Origin: Legionella waltersii
GTDB lineage: Bacteria; Pseudomonadota; Gammaproteobacteria; Legionellales; Legionellaceae
Direction: 5' to 3'
DNA: 64,000 nt
NCBI RefSeq assembly: GCF_001468085.1
Contig: NZ_LNZB01000006.1
Location: 62,001-126,000 of the forward strand
This document shows positions 1 to 8,590 of the stretch, in pieces. Made by a program: the position numbers and the translations under genes. Each line of letters opens with the position of its first letter. Position 1 is the first letter of the stretch. The notes under the pieces are model-generated. The model had not been told where the DNA came from, did no database searches, and saw nothing but the letters and a program-made list of their open reading frames with translations.

Positions 1-102
1 ATACAAAATAGGCCAGGCAAGTGACATTACGCAAGCTAAATAAATGAACAGGGCCCACCAGTTAGTGTGTTTAGGCTCTTTGTTAACAGCGCTGTAACTC
101 AT
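1..102 (-). CDS. Membrane protein, N-terminal fragment cut by the window edge
   Basis: An open frame starts with ATG at 102 and stays open for 34 codons to the window edge. It begins MSYSAVNKEPKHTNWW and continues into a hydrophobic stretch (ALFIYLACVMSLAWPILY), so it reads as a short cytoplasmic tail followed by a first membrane segment. Its start codon overlaps the stop of the upstream GT4 gene in an ATGA arrangement, which is typical of translational coupling. The setting in a glycan cluster suggests a polytopic glycan-assembly protein (ligase, polymerase or lipid-linked glycosyltransferase), but that is inference from context only. The product cannot be named from 34 residues. Confidence 0.5.
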   Translation of the reverse strand, partial: MSYSAVNKEPKHTNWWALFIYLACVMSLAWPILY

Positions 103-1295
103 TTGGATAAAACCTTGTTATAGAGATTCAAAAAAACCTGCGTGCACTTTGATTCTGTAAAGTGTTCCTGCATTTTTGACCGTCCTTCTCGTCCCATTTG
201 TTCCAATAAACGGGAATTATTCATTAGCTCCATTATGTTTGTATTTAAAGAAGCTATGTCGCCTTCATTGACTAGAAAACCAGTTATTCCATCTTCAATG
301 ATGTCAGATAGCCCTCCAGATCGATAAGCTACAACCGGGGTTCCACAGAATAAAGCCTCAATTGCAACTAAACTCAATCCTTCATCTCGAGATGGCACAA
401 TAAGTAGTGAACTGGTTTGATATAACTGAGCTAGCTCATCTTGGCTCATTTGAGCATGCCAGCGAACTCGAGATGTTATGTTCAAGTGTTGAGCAAGAAT
501 TTTAAGCTTATGTTCATTAATTCCATCCCCAACAAGATCTAAGCTTATTGTATCAGGCAGATGCGCCAAAGCATTCAATAAATCAGAAACTCCCTTTTGT
601 TCGTTGAGTCGACCTACAAATAAAAGAGAGGGTCGACGGGGGTATTTTCCCAGCTCAAAAATCTTAGTATTGATTGGCATAGGTATAATCGGTATTTGTA
701 GATTTGGTACAACAGATATCGCTTTTCTCGACAACCATGAGCTGACAGAGGTGACCGCCGCAATTCGTTTTGCAATGTATGAAAATACCCGGATGGCTAT
801 TTTTGATGATAGAGCGAGCCTTAGGTCACTCCCATGAAGCGTGATAATAAGAGGGAGCTTTTTTGCAGCAAAGAAGCTTGAGATCCCATTAGGGATCCAC
901 CAATGCGCATGGATTAAATCAGGCTTAAATTCCTTAATAGTCTTTTTTATGCATCTATTTTGGGCAGTAAGCAGTCCTAAGAATGCGAGCTTTGATCTGT
1001 ATTGGCTTTTTACCTGCTCAGCCATACTACCAGTGTATGCTAGACTTTCCCAACCGGAAGGGGCGTAGCGGAATCGTTTTACTTCAATTCCATCTAATTC
1101 TTCAGAATGCTTCAGGTTTTTTGCTGAAGGCGCAATAACTTTGATGAGACAACCTCTACCACTTAATGACTTTGCTAATCTGAAGAGAAATTCCCCGGCG
1201 CTATCACCAATATAACGTGGGAATGAATGGGTTATGAATAGGATTCGAAGTGGAATTTGATCATTCGGTTGTGTTTTTATGCTGGGAAATCCCAT
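99..1295 (-). CDS. Glycosyltransferase family 4 protein
   Basis: This 398-residue protein has the GT-B layout of family 4 retaining glycosyltransferases. The N-terminal acceptor half starts at ILFITHSFPRYIGDSAGEF (about residues 19-37). The C-terminal nucleotide-sugar half carries LLFVGRLNEQKGV and the E-x7-E motif at Glu305 and Glu313 (DEGLSLVAIEA). It probably adds a hexose from an NDP- or GDP-sugar to a lipid-linked or LPS glycan on the cytoplasmic side of the inner membrane. The gene overlaps the end of the upstream GT2 gene by 35 bases and its stop overlaps the next start, so the cluster looks cotranscribed. The sugar specificity cannot be read from the sequence. Confidence 0.88.
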   Translation of the reverse strand: MGFPSIKTQPNDQIPLRILFITHSFPRYIGDSAGEFLFRLAKSLSGRGCLIKVIAPSAKNLKHSEELDGIEVKRFRYAPSGWESLAYTGSMAEQVKSQYRSKLAFLGLLTAQNRCIKKTIKEFKPDLIHAHWWIPNGISSFFAAKKLPLIITLHGSDLRLALSSKIAIRVFSYIAKRIAAVTSVSSWLSRKAISVVPNLQIPIIPMPINTKIFELGKYPRRPSLLFVGRLNEQKGVSDLLNALAHLPDTISLDLVGDGINEHKLKILAQHLNITSRVRWHAQMSQDELAQLYQTSSLLIVPSRDEGLSLVAIEALFCGTPVVAYRSGGLSDIIEDGITGFLVNEGDIASLNTNIMELMNNSRLLEQMGREGRSKMQEHFTESKCTQVFLNLYNKVLSK

Positions 1296-2226
1296 CTATC
1301 ATCCTTTTTAACTCACGCTGCTCAGCTCTCAGTGCAGCAATTTGTTCACCTAAAATGCCTGTGACAAAAAACAAAGTGCCAATGCTCAAGCTAGTTTGAA
1401 TAATCGCCCAAAATGGCCTAGTTCCTTGACCACTAATAAGTAACATGAAGCCGAAAAGGGTAGCCAGAAAAAACATGCAAGCCCCAAGAACCCCAAACGC
1501 TAAAAGTGGCTTTTGGCTGTGTTTAAGTTCAAACCAAACCGCTATCATGTCAAAGATTCCTTTAGGAATTCGAGATATCCCAAACTTAGACTGACCTTCA
1601 TGGCGTGGATACAATGGGATTGGTACTTCGCTTACTGTAAACCCGTCATTTACAGCCACAGCAACCATATAGCGATGCCAATCTGGCCGATCTGGTTGTG
1701 TTTCCATGATTTCTCGGCGATAAGCTTTTACATTATTTAAATCGCGTACAGGTAGCTTGAATAATCGTTTTGATAACTTATTGTAAACTGTTGAAACAAA
1801 GGCCTTTTGGTATTTACCTTTTTTAAAGCCAGTCACTATATCTGATCTTCCTTCAATTATGGGCTGAACAAGACTGGGTAAATCCAGAGGGTTGAATTGT
1901 AAATCAGCGGGATAAAACACAAGAATTTTAGCATTTGATTCTTGATATCCTAATCGAAGAGCATTGGCAATACCCATACTTTTTCGTTGTCTCAAACTTC
2001 TTAAAAATGGGTATTGGGATTTCAGACTTTCAAGAACGTTTGGGGTCTCATCTACTGAACCATCATCGATAACCAGTACTTCAAATTGCTCGGGATGTTC
2101 TTGTATTACTTCAGAAAATAACTGAATCAGTAACGGTAGATTTTTTGCTTCATCCTTGGCTGGAATAATAACAGCAATCTCTTTTTGTTTTGGTAGGGAA
2201 TCAGTTGTATTGTTTACTGTTAACAT
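1261..2226 (-). CDS. Glycosyltransferase family 2 with C-terminal membrane anchor
   Basis: A GT-A fold transferase of the DPM1/ArnC/GtrB type. The N-terminal part has IAVIIPAKDEAKNLPLLI and VLVIDDGSVDETP, followed by a PADLQ motif in place of DxD. The C-terminus has two membrane helices separated by a short loop. Such enzymes move a sugar from NDP-sugar to undecaprenyl or dolichyl phosphate, or elongate surface glycans. I chose the ATG at 2226. A TTG at 2253 directly adjoining the gmd stop would add nine residues (MINEWGLSP). The gene lies between gmd and the GT4 gene in one minus-strand run, consistent with O-chain or surface-glycan assembly. The family call is firm and the substrate unknown. 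Confidence 0.87.
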   Translation of the reverse strand: MLTVNNTTDSLPKQKEIAVIIPAKDEAKNLPLLIQLFSEVIQEHPEQFEVLVIDDGSVDETPNVLESLKSQYPFLRSLRQRKSMGIANALRLGYQESNAKILVFYPADLQFNPLDLPSLVQPIIEGRSDIVTGFKKGKYQKAFVSTVYNKLSKRLFKLPVRDLNNVKAYRREIMETQPDRPDWHRYMVAVAVNDGFTVSEVPIPLYPRHEGQSKFGISRIPKGIFDMIAVWFELKHSQKPLLAFGVLGACMFFLATLFGFMLLISGQGTRPFWAIIQTSLSIGTLFFVTGILGEQIAALRAEQRELKRMIDGISQHKNTTE

Positions 2227-2253
2227 TGGGCTAAGACCCCATTCGTTTATCAA

Positions 2254-3282
2254 TTAAAGTTCGGAATTGATGTAAATATCATTTTCAACCATCATTTGGC
2301 ATAAATGCTCCAAGCTTATCTCAGATTTCCATCCTAATAATTTTCTCGCTTTTTCAGGATTACCTATCAAATAATTAACGTCAGCGGGACGATAGAACTC
2401 AGGATTTATCTTCAGAATTACTTGTTGGGTTTTCTCATTGATTGCTATTTCATTGACACCAGAATTTTCAAATTTTAGGGGAATCTCCGCTGCCTCTGCA
2501 GCTATTTGAATGAAATAGCGAACGCTCTCAGCACGGTTTTTTGCAAGGACAAAGTCTTGTGGTTCATCTGTCTGCAGCATGAGCCAAATTCCTCTAACGT
2601 ATTCTTTCGCATATCCCCAATCGCGCTTTGAATCTATATTTCCTAACTCAAAATAATCCAATTTACCGGACCTGATTTTAGCTAAAGAACTGGTTATTTT
2701 TCGAGTTACAAACTCATGTCCTCTTAAGGGGGATTCGTGATTGAATAAAATTCCACTGCACGCGAATAGGTTATATCCCTTACGATAACTATCAGTTAAT
2801 ACATGTGCGTAAAGCTTTGCTGCTCCATAAGGACTGCAAGGATTGAAAGGAGTTGTTTCTGATTGAGGTTGAATGGGCGTATTTCCGAACATCTCTGACG
2901 TACTGGCCTGATAGAATCGAATATTGGGGTTAACTATGCGTTTACTTTCAAGGAAATTTAAGGGGCCAAGCGCATTGACATTGGTGGATGCTATTGGTTG
3001 GCTGAAGGAGCTTGATACAAGACTTTGAGCAGCTAGGTTATATACTTCATCGGGTTGTATTTGTTTAAGTAGCCAAAGAATAGAACTCATGTCTGTGATA
3101 TCAAATTCAACTAAATGTAGTCTTGGATGTTGATTTATTCCAAGTGTTTGAATCCGCCAGAAGTTAGTTTTACTGGATCGCCTATATGCACCATATACTA
3201 TGTATTGCTTTTCAAGTAATAATTGGGCTAAGTATGCTCCATCTTGTCCCGTAATGCCCGTTATGAGCGCCTTTTTATGCAT
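2254..3282 (-). CDS. gmd: GDP-mannose 4,6-dehydratase
   Basis: Converts GDP-mannose to GDP-4-keto-6-deoxymannose, the branch point to GDP-fucose, GDP-rhamnose or GDP-perosamine for surface glycans. The 342 residues form an extended SDR: the NADP-binding GITGQDGAYLAQ is at residues 9-20 and the R-R-S-S-K region near 34-38 binds NADP. The catalytic STSEMFG starts at Ser127, and the Y-x3-K pair is Tyr152/Lys156 (SPYGAAK). Length fits the family (about 340-370). It starts eight bases inside the end of the upstream TPR gene and its stop abuts the GT2 start, so the cluster is compact. No reductase or aminotransferase that would fix the final sugar is in view. Confidence 0.93.
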   Translation of the reverse strand: MHKKALITGITGQDGAYLAQLLLEKQYIVYGAYRRSSKTNFWRIQTLGINQHPRLHLVEFDITDMSSILWLLKQIQPDEVYNLAAQSLVSSSFSQPIASTNVNALGPLNFLESKRIVNPNIRFYQASTSEMFGNTPIQPQSETTPFNPCSPYGAAKLYAHVLTDSYRKGYNLFACSGILFNHESPLRGHEFVTRKITSSLAKIRSGKLDYFELGNIDSKRDWGYAKEYVRGIWLMLQTDEPQDFVLAKNRAESVRYFIQIAAEAAEIPLKFENSGVNEIAINEKTQQVILKINPEFYRPADVNYLIGNPEKARKLLGWKSEISLEHLCQMMVENDIYINSEL

Positions 3283-4525
3283 TAGCGATCCTTTTAAGCT
3301 TGTCTATATACTCTTTAGTTTCCTTCATCACTGGAAGCCAATCGTGAGCTGTCCTCTGTCTAATAATTGCTGTATTCGGATACCAGGGGCTACGTTCTTT
3401 CTTATGCCAACGCCAATCATGTGAATAGGAGAGCAGAAGTAAGGAGCTTTTCCCCATTGAGCCAGCAAGATTAGCAACAGCAGTATCAATAGTAATAATG
3501 AGGTCCAAGGCTTCAATTTGATGGACTGTATCCATCATGTTTTTTGTTGAGGGGATCAAGTCAATGATATTGTGTTGTTGTAGCTCTTCTTGATTGGTGT
3601 TCGGCATTTGAAGGCTATAAAATTGAATGGATTGGCTAGCGTTAAAAGGTTCTATGAAATGCTTATAGCTTTCAAAGCTACAAGAACGATTGAAATCAAT
3701 TGTATTGTCAGGATTCCCTGCCCACACTAAACCAATTTTATATTGACCTTTAAGTTCTATTTTTTTATTGCTTTGGATATAAGGGGATTGAGGTATGGAT
3801 TCTTTATCCAATGTATTGAAAATATAGGGTAAACTGGCCAGGGAAACAAAGTAATCAAATGAGGGTATATTGCTTCCATGAGCCAAGCATTGATCAACGC
3901 CTTTAATCCCCTTAGCTATGTCTATTAGCCTCTCCTGTATTTCCAGAATAATTGTTCCACCCAGGGACTTTACCAGCGGGAGATAACGTAGAAAAAATAT
4001 TGAATCACCAAGACCGCCTTCAGAGCAAATTAATAGTGTTTGATTTTTAAATGCTTGGCCTTTCCAACGTGTGTTGTTTGGAAAACGAATCGATTGTAGG
4101 TGAAGATTTGATATCCTTGATTCAAAAGCTTGAAAACCGTCCCTATAATTTTCAAGAGTAAGGTAAGTCGTCCCTAAAAATTCATAGGCGGGGTTATAAA
4201 CAGGGTTTATCTCTATTGATCGTTTGAAACAATTAATTGCTTCTTCAAATCGCAAAGCAGCTCTGTGAACGCATCCCAAATTTCTCCATAATAAATCGCT
4301 GTCAGGAGAAATGAGAAGTCCTTGCTGAAAGTAATCAATTGCCTTATCCAATTGATTTAAAAAGAAATAACTTGATCCAATATCGCTGTACAGTAATGGA
4401 TGTTCGGCTTCATTTAATGCACTTTGAAAATAGGGAATTGCGGCTCCATGCTCTTTTACTTGCGAGAGCCTAATGGCCTTTCGTAAATAAAATTGAGCCT
4501 TAAAGGGGAGTGTATCATACGACAT
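3275..4525 (-). CDS. TPR protein with glycosyltransferase-9-like C-terminal domain
   Basis: The first ~150 residues are tetratricopeptide repeats, for example LYSDIGSSYFFLNQLDKAID and LLWRNLGCVHRAALRFEEAI. The C-terminal ~250 residues resemble the ADP-heptose or O-GlcNAc-type GT-B fold: a LLICSEGGLGDSIFFLRYLP segment, a KIGLVWAGNPDN segment, and a late LIITIDTAVANLAGSMGK then WRWHKKERSPWYP signature. Proteins of this design are common in bacterial glycan and motility loci and are usually annotated as TPR glycosyltransferases, but substrates are mostly unknown. The gene ends inside the start of gmd, so it is probably the first gene of the same transcript. Cytoplasmic location is inferred from the lack of a signal peptide. 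Confidence 0.8.
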   Translation of the reverse strand: MSYDTLPFKAQFYLRKAIRLSQVKEHGAAIPYFQSALNEAEHPLLYSDIGSSYFFLNQLDKAIDYFQQGLLISPDSDLLWRNLGCVHRAALRFEEAINCFKRSIEINPVYNPAYEFLGTTYLTLENYRDGFQAFESRISNLHLQSIRFPNNTRWKGQAFKNQTLLICSEGGLGDSIFFLRYLPLVKSLGGTIILEIQERLIDIAKGIKGVDQCLAHGSNIPSFDYFVSLASLPYIFNTLDKESIPQSPYIQSNKKIELKGQYKIGLVWAGNPDNTIDFNRSCSFESYKHFIEPFNASQSIQFYSLQMPNTNQEELQQHNIIDLIPSTKNMMDTVHQIEALDLIITIDTAVANLAGSMGKSSLLLLSYSHDWRWHKKERSPWYPNTAIIRQRTAHDWLPVMKETKEYIDKLKRIANA

Positions 4526-4544
4526 AAAACGGCTTCTTTTTTTA

Positions 4545-5186
4545 TTAATTCAATGTATATTCAAGTCCAATAAATCCTGCCTGTTGGGTAGGTACATGTT
4601 GAATGGTTGTATCGCCAAAAGCATCTCTTCCTATACCAGCACTGCTATTGGAGTATATTCCTTGATAGAAGATAGTAGCGGCTAAATTAGGAGTGATATT
4701 GGTTCCAAGCCCTATTTGAAGCTCAGGAGCAATTTCATTAAGTGTGTCGTGAGAGGATGTTCTGTCCTCAAGATGGAACTGACGATAAGCTATACCGCCC
4801 TTTACCATATAGAACATAGCTTGGCTTTGTTGAAATTTACCTTTAACAGTCACTAGGCCATCAATAATAGGTTTTAAGTTAGCAAGAGGAATCACTGCGG
4901 GTACTCCATTGAAGATTTGGTTACCATTAAGCCTCATGCTGTTTCCAGATTGCAAACCAAGCTCAAATCCTATCGTGTTATTAGATAAATGTTTAAAAGA
5001 AGTCCCAAATGCAACTCGACCTTGGGCATAGTTTCCATCGCTTTTATAAGCCCCATTAATATGTCCGTAGCCACCATAAACCCCTAAATAAAATGGAGAA
5101 GTATTAGTTGTTGGTTCTACTCCCATCCCACCAGCAAATAGAGCATTAATTCCTAAAAAATGTAGCGCAATAATTCGTTTGAACAT
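4545..5186 (-). CDS. Outer-membrane beta-barrel protein
   Basis: A 213-residue protein with a probable signal peptide (MFKRIIALHFLGINALFA) and then alternating amphipathic strands rich in Gly and aromatic residues (PFYLGVYGGYGHINGAYK, GFELGLQSG, AGFIGLEYTLN at the C-terminus). This matches small OmpA/Ail-like eight-stranded barrels common in Legionella, though I cannot assign a family with certainty. It sits 19 bases downstream of the start of the TPR gene on the same strand but faces a longer upstream gap, so it probably has its own promoter. It contains no cysteines, as is usual for barrels. Function unknown; porin-like or adhesive roles are equally possible. Confidence 0.6.
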   Translation of the reverse strand: MFKRIIALHFLGINALFAGGMGVEPTTNTSPFYLGVYGGYGHINGAYKSDGNYAQGRVAFGTSFKHLSNNTIGFELGLQSGNSMRLNGNQIFNGVPAVIPLANLKPIIDGLVTVKGKFQQSQAMFYMVKGGIAYRQFHLEDRTSSHDTLNEIAPELQIGLGTNITPNLAATIFYQGIYSNSSAGIGRDAFGDTTIQHVPTQQAGFIGLEYTLN

Positions 5187-5356
5187 AAGATGAAATTCCT
5201 TTTTTAGATTGCAAAAAAGTCTAACAGTAAATAAGTAATATTAAAATATCGTTATTATTTTATAGAAGCTAATTTATCCTTCATTTTCTCCAAAATATGG
5301 AATAATCTATATAGATTAAGGCCTGATTTAGGGACAATTTAAATTATGGAGGCAGC

Positions 5357-5515
5357 ATGAAGCGAATAATCCATCTTAGTCTGTTTTTAATTTGTACATT
5401 CTTTTCATGTGCTAGCTTGTCTGCTACCCCTGAGTCCAAAGAGCATTTTTTAAATAAGATTAAAATATTAAATGACCGGCTAGATGCTATTCAAATAGTT
5501 ATTAACCAAAGTTAG
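5357..5515 (+). CDS. Orphan signal-peptide micro-ORF related to the next gene's N-terminus
   Basis: An ATG at 5357, preceded at good spacing by GGAGG (5348-5352), opens a 52-codon frame. The product is a clear signal peptide (MKRIIHLSLFLICTFFSCAS, ending near LSA) plus a short helix, KIKILNDRLDAIQIVINQ. This helix echoes the region VTTRIDALNAQVQSN in the adjacent DUF1566 protein. I read it either as a genuine tiny exported peptide or as the surviving N-terminus of a DUF1566 paralogue whose C-terminal domain is gone. Nothing resembling the domain lies in the 61 bases before the next start. It is too short for standard ORF cut-offs. Confidence 0.45.
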   Translation: MKRIIHLSLFLICTFFSCASLSATPESKEHFLNKIKILNDRLDAIQIVINQS

Positions 5516-5576
5516 AATTCATTATTAATGGAGTACTGGTTGGTTATTATGCTTTGATACACAAAAGGGACTTACA

Positions 5577-6248
5577 ATGAGAAGTATTGCTTATGCTAAT
5601 TTACTATTTTGCACTTCACTAGAAGTTATTGCGGCAACTCCTATTTCAACGGTGGAAGCCCAAGCTTTAATTGACTCAGTAACTACTCGAATTGACGCAT
5701 TAAATGCCCAGGTACAATCTAATCCTGCTTTTGCACATCCAATCGGAAGCTGTTACGGTGGAGGAGTGGTTTTTTATGTAAACCCAGATGCTACTGCTGC
5801 CCCTGGAAATCAAGGAATTATTGCTGCACTAACTGATGCGACTGGCGTAGCAGTTCCCTGGTCAACAGGAGGTACCGGCCCTTCAACTCAAACAGGGTAT
5901 TTTGGAGGACAACTTAATACCGTGAATAAAAGTGGTGGAGCATTTGCTTCTGCTACAGGATTTAATGGGGGTGGATTTTCTGATTGGTATCTACCTTCCA
6001 TTTTTGAATTAGGTACAATGTACTCGCAAGCTCGATTATGGGATTCAACCCATGGGGCTGGAAATTTTTGGACTCACTGTGCTGGAGTTGCATTTAGCAA
6101 TGCCAGCTACTGGTCCTCATCCACTTCCTTAACTACAGCAAACCCCGTGCCCTCTTTTGCTTGGAGTATAAACGGTAATACTGGGTTTGTTTCGCAAGCT
6201 ACAGTCGGAGTTGGAACTGCTTTAGTGCGAGCTGTAAGGGCATTTTAA
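5577..6248 (+). CDS. DUF1566 (Lcl C-terminal type) secreted protein
   Basis: A 223-residue protein. The N-terminus is weakly signal-like (MRSIAYANLLFCTSLEVIA, cleavage before ATP), followed by a short helix. The rest matches the DUF1566 fold also found at the C-terminus of the Legionella collagen-like adhesin Lcl: IGSCYGGGVVFYV, GGFSDWYLPSIFELGTMYSQ, ASYWSSSTS and the final ALVRAVRAF. The W-Y-L-P-S and Y-W-S-S-S motifs are diagnostic. Unlike Lcl it has no Gly-x-y collagen repeats. In Lcl this domain takes part in surface binding, so a surface or secreted binding role is plausible but unproven. The signal peptide is unusual in lacking a Lys-rich n-region. Confidence 0.72.
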   Translation: MRSIAYANLLFCTSLEVIAATPISTVEAQALIDSVTTRIDALNAQVQSNPAFAHPIGSCYGGGVVFYVNPDATAAPGNQGIIAALTDATGVAVPWSTGGTGPSTQTGYFGGQLNTVNKSGGAFASATGFNGGGFSDWYLPSIFELGTMYSQARLWDSTHGAGNFWTHCAGVAFSNASYWSSSTSLTTANPVPSFAWSINGNTGFVSQATVGVGTALVRAVRAF

Positions 6249-6256
6249 ATAAACCA

Positions 6257-7633
6257 TCAACATTCAGGCAAATTAACAGCCAAACCACCCATGGAAGTTT
6301 CTTTGTAAATGCTCTGCATGTCCATGCCCGTTTGTTTCATGGTCTTAATGACTTTGTCCAATGAAATTTGATGTTGACCATCACCGATAAGAGCCATTCG
6401 TGTTGCATTCACGGCTTTCACTGATCCCATCGCATTCCGTTCAATACAGGGGATTTGCACAAGACCTAAAACTGGATCGCAGGTCATTCCTAGATGATGT
6501 TCCATGGCAATTTCTGCGGCATTTTCAACTTGCTCTACACTACCACCCAGAACAGCGGTCAGGCCTGCGGCTGCCATTGACGAGGCAACCCCTACTTCAC
6601 CTTGGCAACCCACTTCTGCACCTGAAATCGATGCGCCCTTTTTATAAAGGATACCAATGGCTGCAGCGGTTAAGAAGTACGTGTAAATGTCTTCGTTGTT
6701 CATTTTGTCATGGGCTTCTTGGCAATATTTTAAGACCGCCGGAATAATTCCTGCAGCTCCGTTAGTAGGCGCAGTTACTATTCTTCCTCCAGCAGCATTT
6801 TCCTCATTGACGGCCATGGCATACAAATTAAGATGGTTCATGATGTCTGATTGCTCAAACACACTCTTAACTCCTTTTTGGTCCATTAGCTTGCGGTATA
6901 AATCAGGGGCACGTCGTTTAAGATTGAGACCTCCGGGTAAAGTACCATCGTGTTTGCACCCGCTTTCAATGCATTGGTCCATGACTTTGGCAATTGCTAA
7001 AATGCCTTTGTAGATTTCAGTGGTACTGCGCCAAGTTTTTTCATTGACCAGCATTAATTCAGCAATGGTTAAATGATGAGTTTTACATAATTCTAATAAT
7101 TCTGTGGCTGTAGAAAAGGGATAGGGTGGGGGCGTTGTGTCAGAACTTAGATTATCAAACTCTTCTTCGGTGGTTATAAAGCCACCGCCAATGGAGTAAT
7201 AAACTTGTTTAATGAGTAAGTTATCTTTACTATCAAATGCAGAATAACGCATGCCATTACTATGTTTTGGTAATAGTTCTTTTTGCAAAAATAAAAAATC
7301 AGAAGCTTCATCAAAATGAATGATTTTTTTTCCACCTAAGTGAAGTGATTTAGTGCGAATGATTTCCTGCATTCTAGGAACCATGGACTCTGGCACTACG
7401 GACTCAGGTGCTTTGCTCTCTAGTCCATTTAAAATCGCTTTATCGGTGCCATGACCTTTCCCTGTTAGCGCAAGAGAACCATAGAGTTCAATTTTGACAC
7501 GAGAAGTCATTTCAAAGAGATTTTTAGATTCCAAGAGATCAATAAAAGCATTTGCTGCAGACATCGGGCCTACAGTATGGGAACTCGAAGGGCCTATTCC
7601 TATTGAAAACAAATCAAACACACTGATATTCAT
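6257..7633 (-). CDS. sdaA: L-serine dehydratase, iron-sulfur type
   Basis: Deaminates L-serine to pyruvate and ammonia using a [4Fe-4S] cluster. The 458-residue single-chain form has an N-terminal domain beginning [15 protein letters not shown] and a catalytic domain. The three cluster cysteines are Cys343 (EVGCQGEVG), Cys385 (TCDPVLG) and Cys396 (IPCIERN). The chain ends in LAVNLPEC, so its last residue is Cys458. From published structural work on the L. pneumophila enzyme, the C-terminal cysteine enters the active site as an intrinsic inhibitor and cluster ligand; that feature is conserved here. Serine is a major carbon source for Legionella. The gene is divergent from mip and appears monocistronic. 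Confidence 0.95.
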   Translation of the reverse strand: MNISVFDLFSIGIGPSSSHTVGPMSAANAFIDLLESKNLFEMTSRVKIELYGSLALTGKGHGTDKAILNGLESKAPESVVPESMVPRMQEIIRTKSLHLGGKKIIHFDEASDFLFLQKELLPKHSNGMRYSAFDSKDNLLIKQVYYSIGGGFITTEEEFDNLSSDTTPPPYPFSTATELLELCKTHHLTIAELMLVNEKTWRSTTEIYKGILAIAKVMDQCIESGCKHDGTLPGGLNLKRRAPDLYRKLMDQKGVKSVFEQSDIMNHLNLYAMAVNEENAAGGRIVTAPTNGAAGIIPAVLKYCQEAHDKMNNEDIYTYFLTAAAIGILYKKGASISGAEVGCQGEVGVASSMAAAGLTAVLGGSVEQVENAAEIAMEHHLGMTCDPVLGLVQIPCIERNAMGSVKAVNATRMALIGDGQHQISLDKVIKTMKQTGMDMQSIYKETSMGGLAVNLPEC

Positions 7634-7823
7634 TTGTAATGTCTCTCACTCAATTTAATGGCAAGTTTAGAAGCATATGCTCTTTTTGTCTATTGTTTCA
7701 TTATTTGTAGGGGGAATTGCTGGTAATTTTACTTGAATTTAGGCAAAATTACGTGGCTTGGTGTATTCTTTATAAGTTGTAATAAAAGAGCATGCAATTT
7801 ATGAACCTTAAAGGGGATAGTTT

Positions 7824-8522
7824 ATGAAGATGAAATTGGTTGCTGCAGCTGTTATGGGCTTTGCTTTATCTACAAGCATAGCTGCTACAGATGCTAGTTC
7901 ACTTGCTACTGACAATGATAAATTATCATACAGTATTGGTGCGGATTTAGGTAAAAACTTCAAAAATCAAGGTATTGAAATCAGCCCAGAAGCTTTAGCA
8001 AAAGGTATGCAAGATGCAATAAGTGGTACTCAGTTGATTTTGACCGAACAACAAATGAAAGACGTTTTGAATAAGTTTCAAAAAGATCTAATGGCTAAAA
8101 GAACAGCTGAGTTCAATAAAAAAGCCGATGAAAACAAAGTGAAAGGCGAAACCTTCTTAAGTCAAAACAAAAGCAAGGAAGGCGTAGTGGTATTACCAAG
8201 TGGTTTACAATACAAGATCATTTCTCCAGGAACAGGCGCAAAACCAGGTAAAACGGATACTGTAACTGTAGAGTACACAGGTCATTTAATCGATGGTACT
8301 GTATTTGATAGCACTGAGAAGTCAGGTAAGCCAGCCACATTCCAAGTGTCACAAGTCATTCCTGGTTGGACTGAAGCATTGCAATTAATGCCAGCTGGTT
8401 CTACTTGGGAAATTTATGTTCCATCAGGTCTAGCTTATGGACCACGAAGTGTTGGTGGACCAATCGGACCTAATGAGACTTTAATATTTAAGATTCATTT
8501 GATTTCTGTGAAAAAAGCTTAA
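7824..8522 (+). CDS. mip: Macrophage infectivity potentiator, FKBP-type peptidyl-prolyl isomerase
   Basis: A surface and periplasmic homodimeric cis-trans prolyl isomerase that promotes intracellular infection. The 232 residues contain a signal peptide ([21 protein letters not shown]) and an N-terminal dimerisation domain ([20 protein letters not shown]). A long connecting helix follows ([19 protein letters not shown]), and the C-terminal FKBP domain runs from about residue 125 to 230 ([47 protein letters not shown]). It agrees almost residue for residue with L. pneumophila Mip in the helix and FKBP domain and differs mainly in the signal and N-terminal domain, which marks a different Legionella species. 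An AAAGGGGA Shine-Dalgarno precedes the ATG and a strong terminator follows the stop. Confidence 0.98.
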   Translation: MKMKLVAAAVMGFALSTSIAATDASSLATDNDKLSYSIGADLGKNFKNQGIEISPEALAKGMQDAISGTQLILTEQQMKDVLNKFQKDLMAKRTAEFNKKADENKVKGETFLSQNKSKEGVVVLPSGLQYKIISPGTGAKPGKTDTVTVEYTGHLIDGTVFDSTEKSGKPATFQVSQVIPGWTEALQLMPAGSTWEIYVPSGLAYGPRSVGGPIGPNETLIFKIHLISVKKA

Positions 8523-8534
8523 TTTAAGCGCAGT

Positions 8535-8566
8535 AAAAATATCCCCGCTTCTGCGGGGATATTTTT
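8535..8566 (+). terminator. Rho-independent terminator of mip
   Basis: A perfect 14-bp stem (arms 8535-8548 and 8553-8566) with a TTCT loop encloses ATCCCCGC/GCGGGGAT. It is flanked by A-run and T-run tracts and lies 13 bases after the mip stop. This is the clearest intrinsic terminator in the window, and the symmetric A/T tracts could let it work in both directions. Confidence 0.9.
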
Positions 8567-8590
8567 ATAGGACTTAGAAAAATTCAGTGA

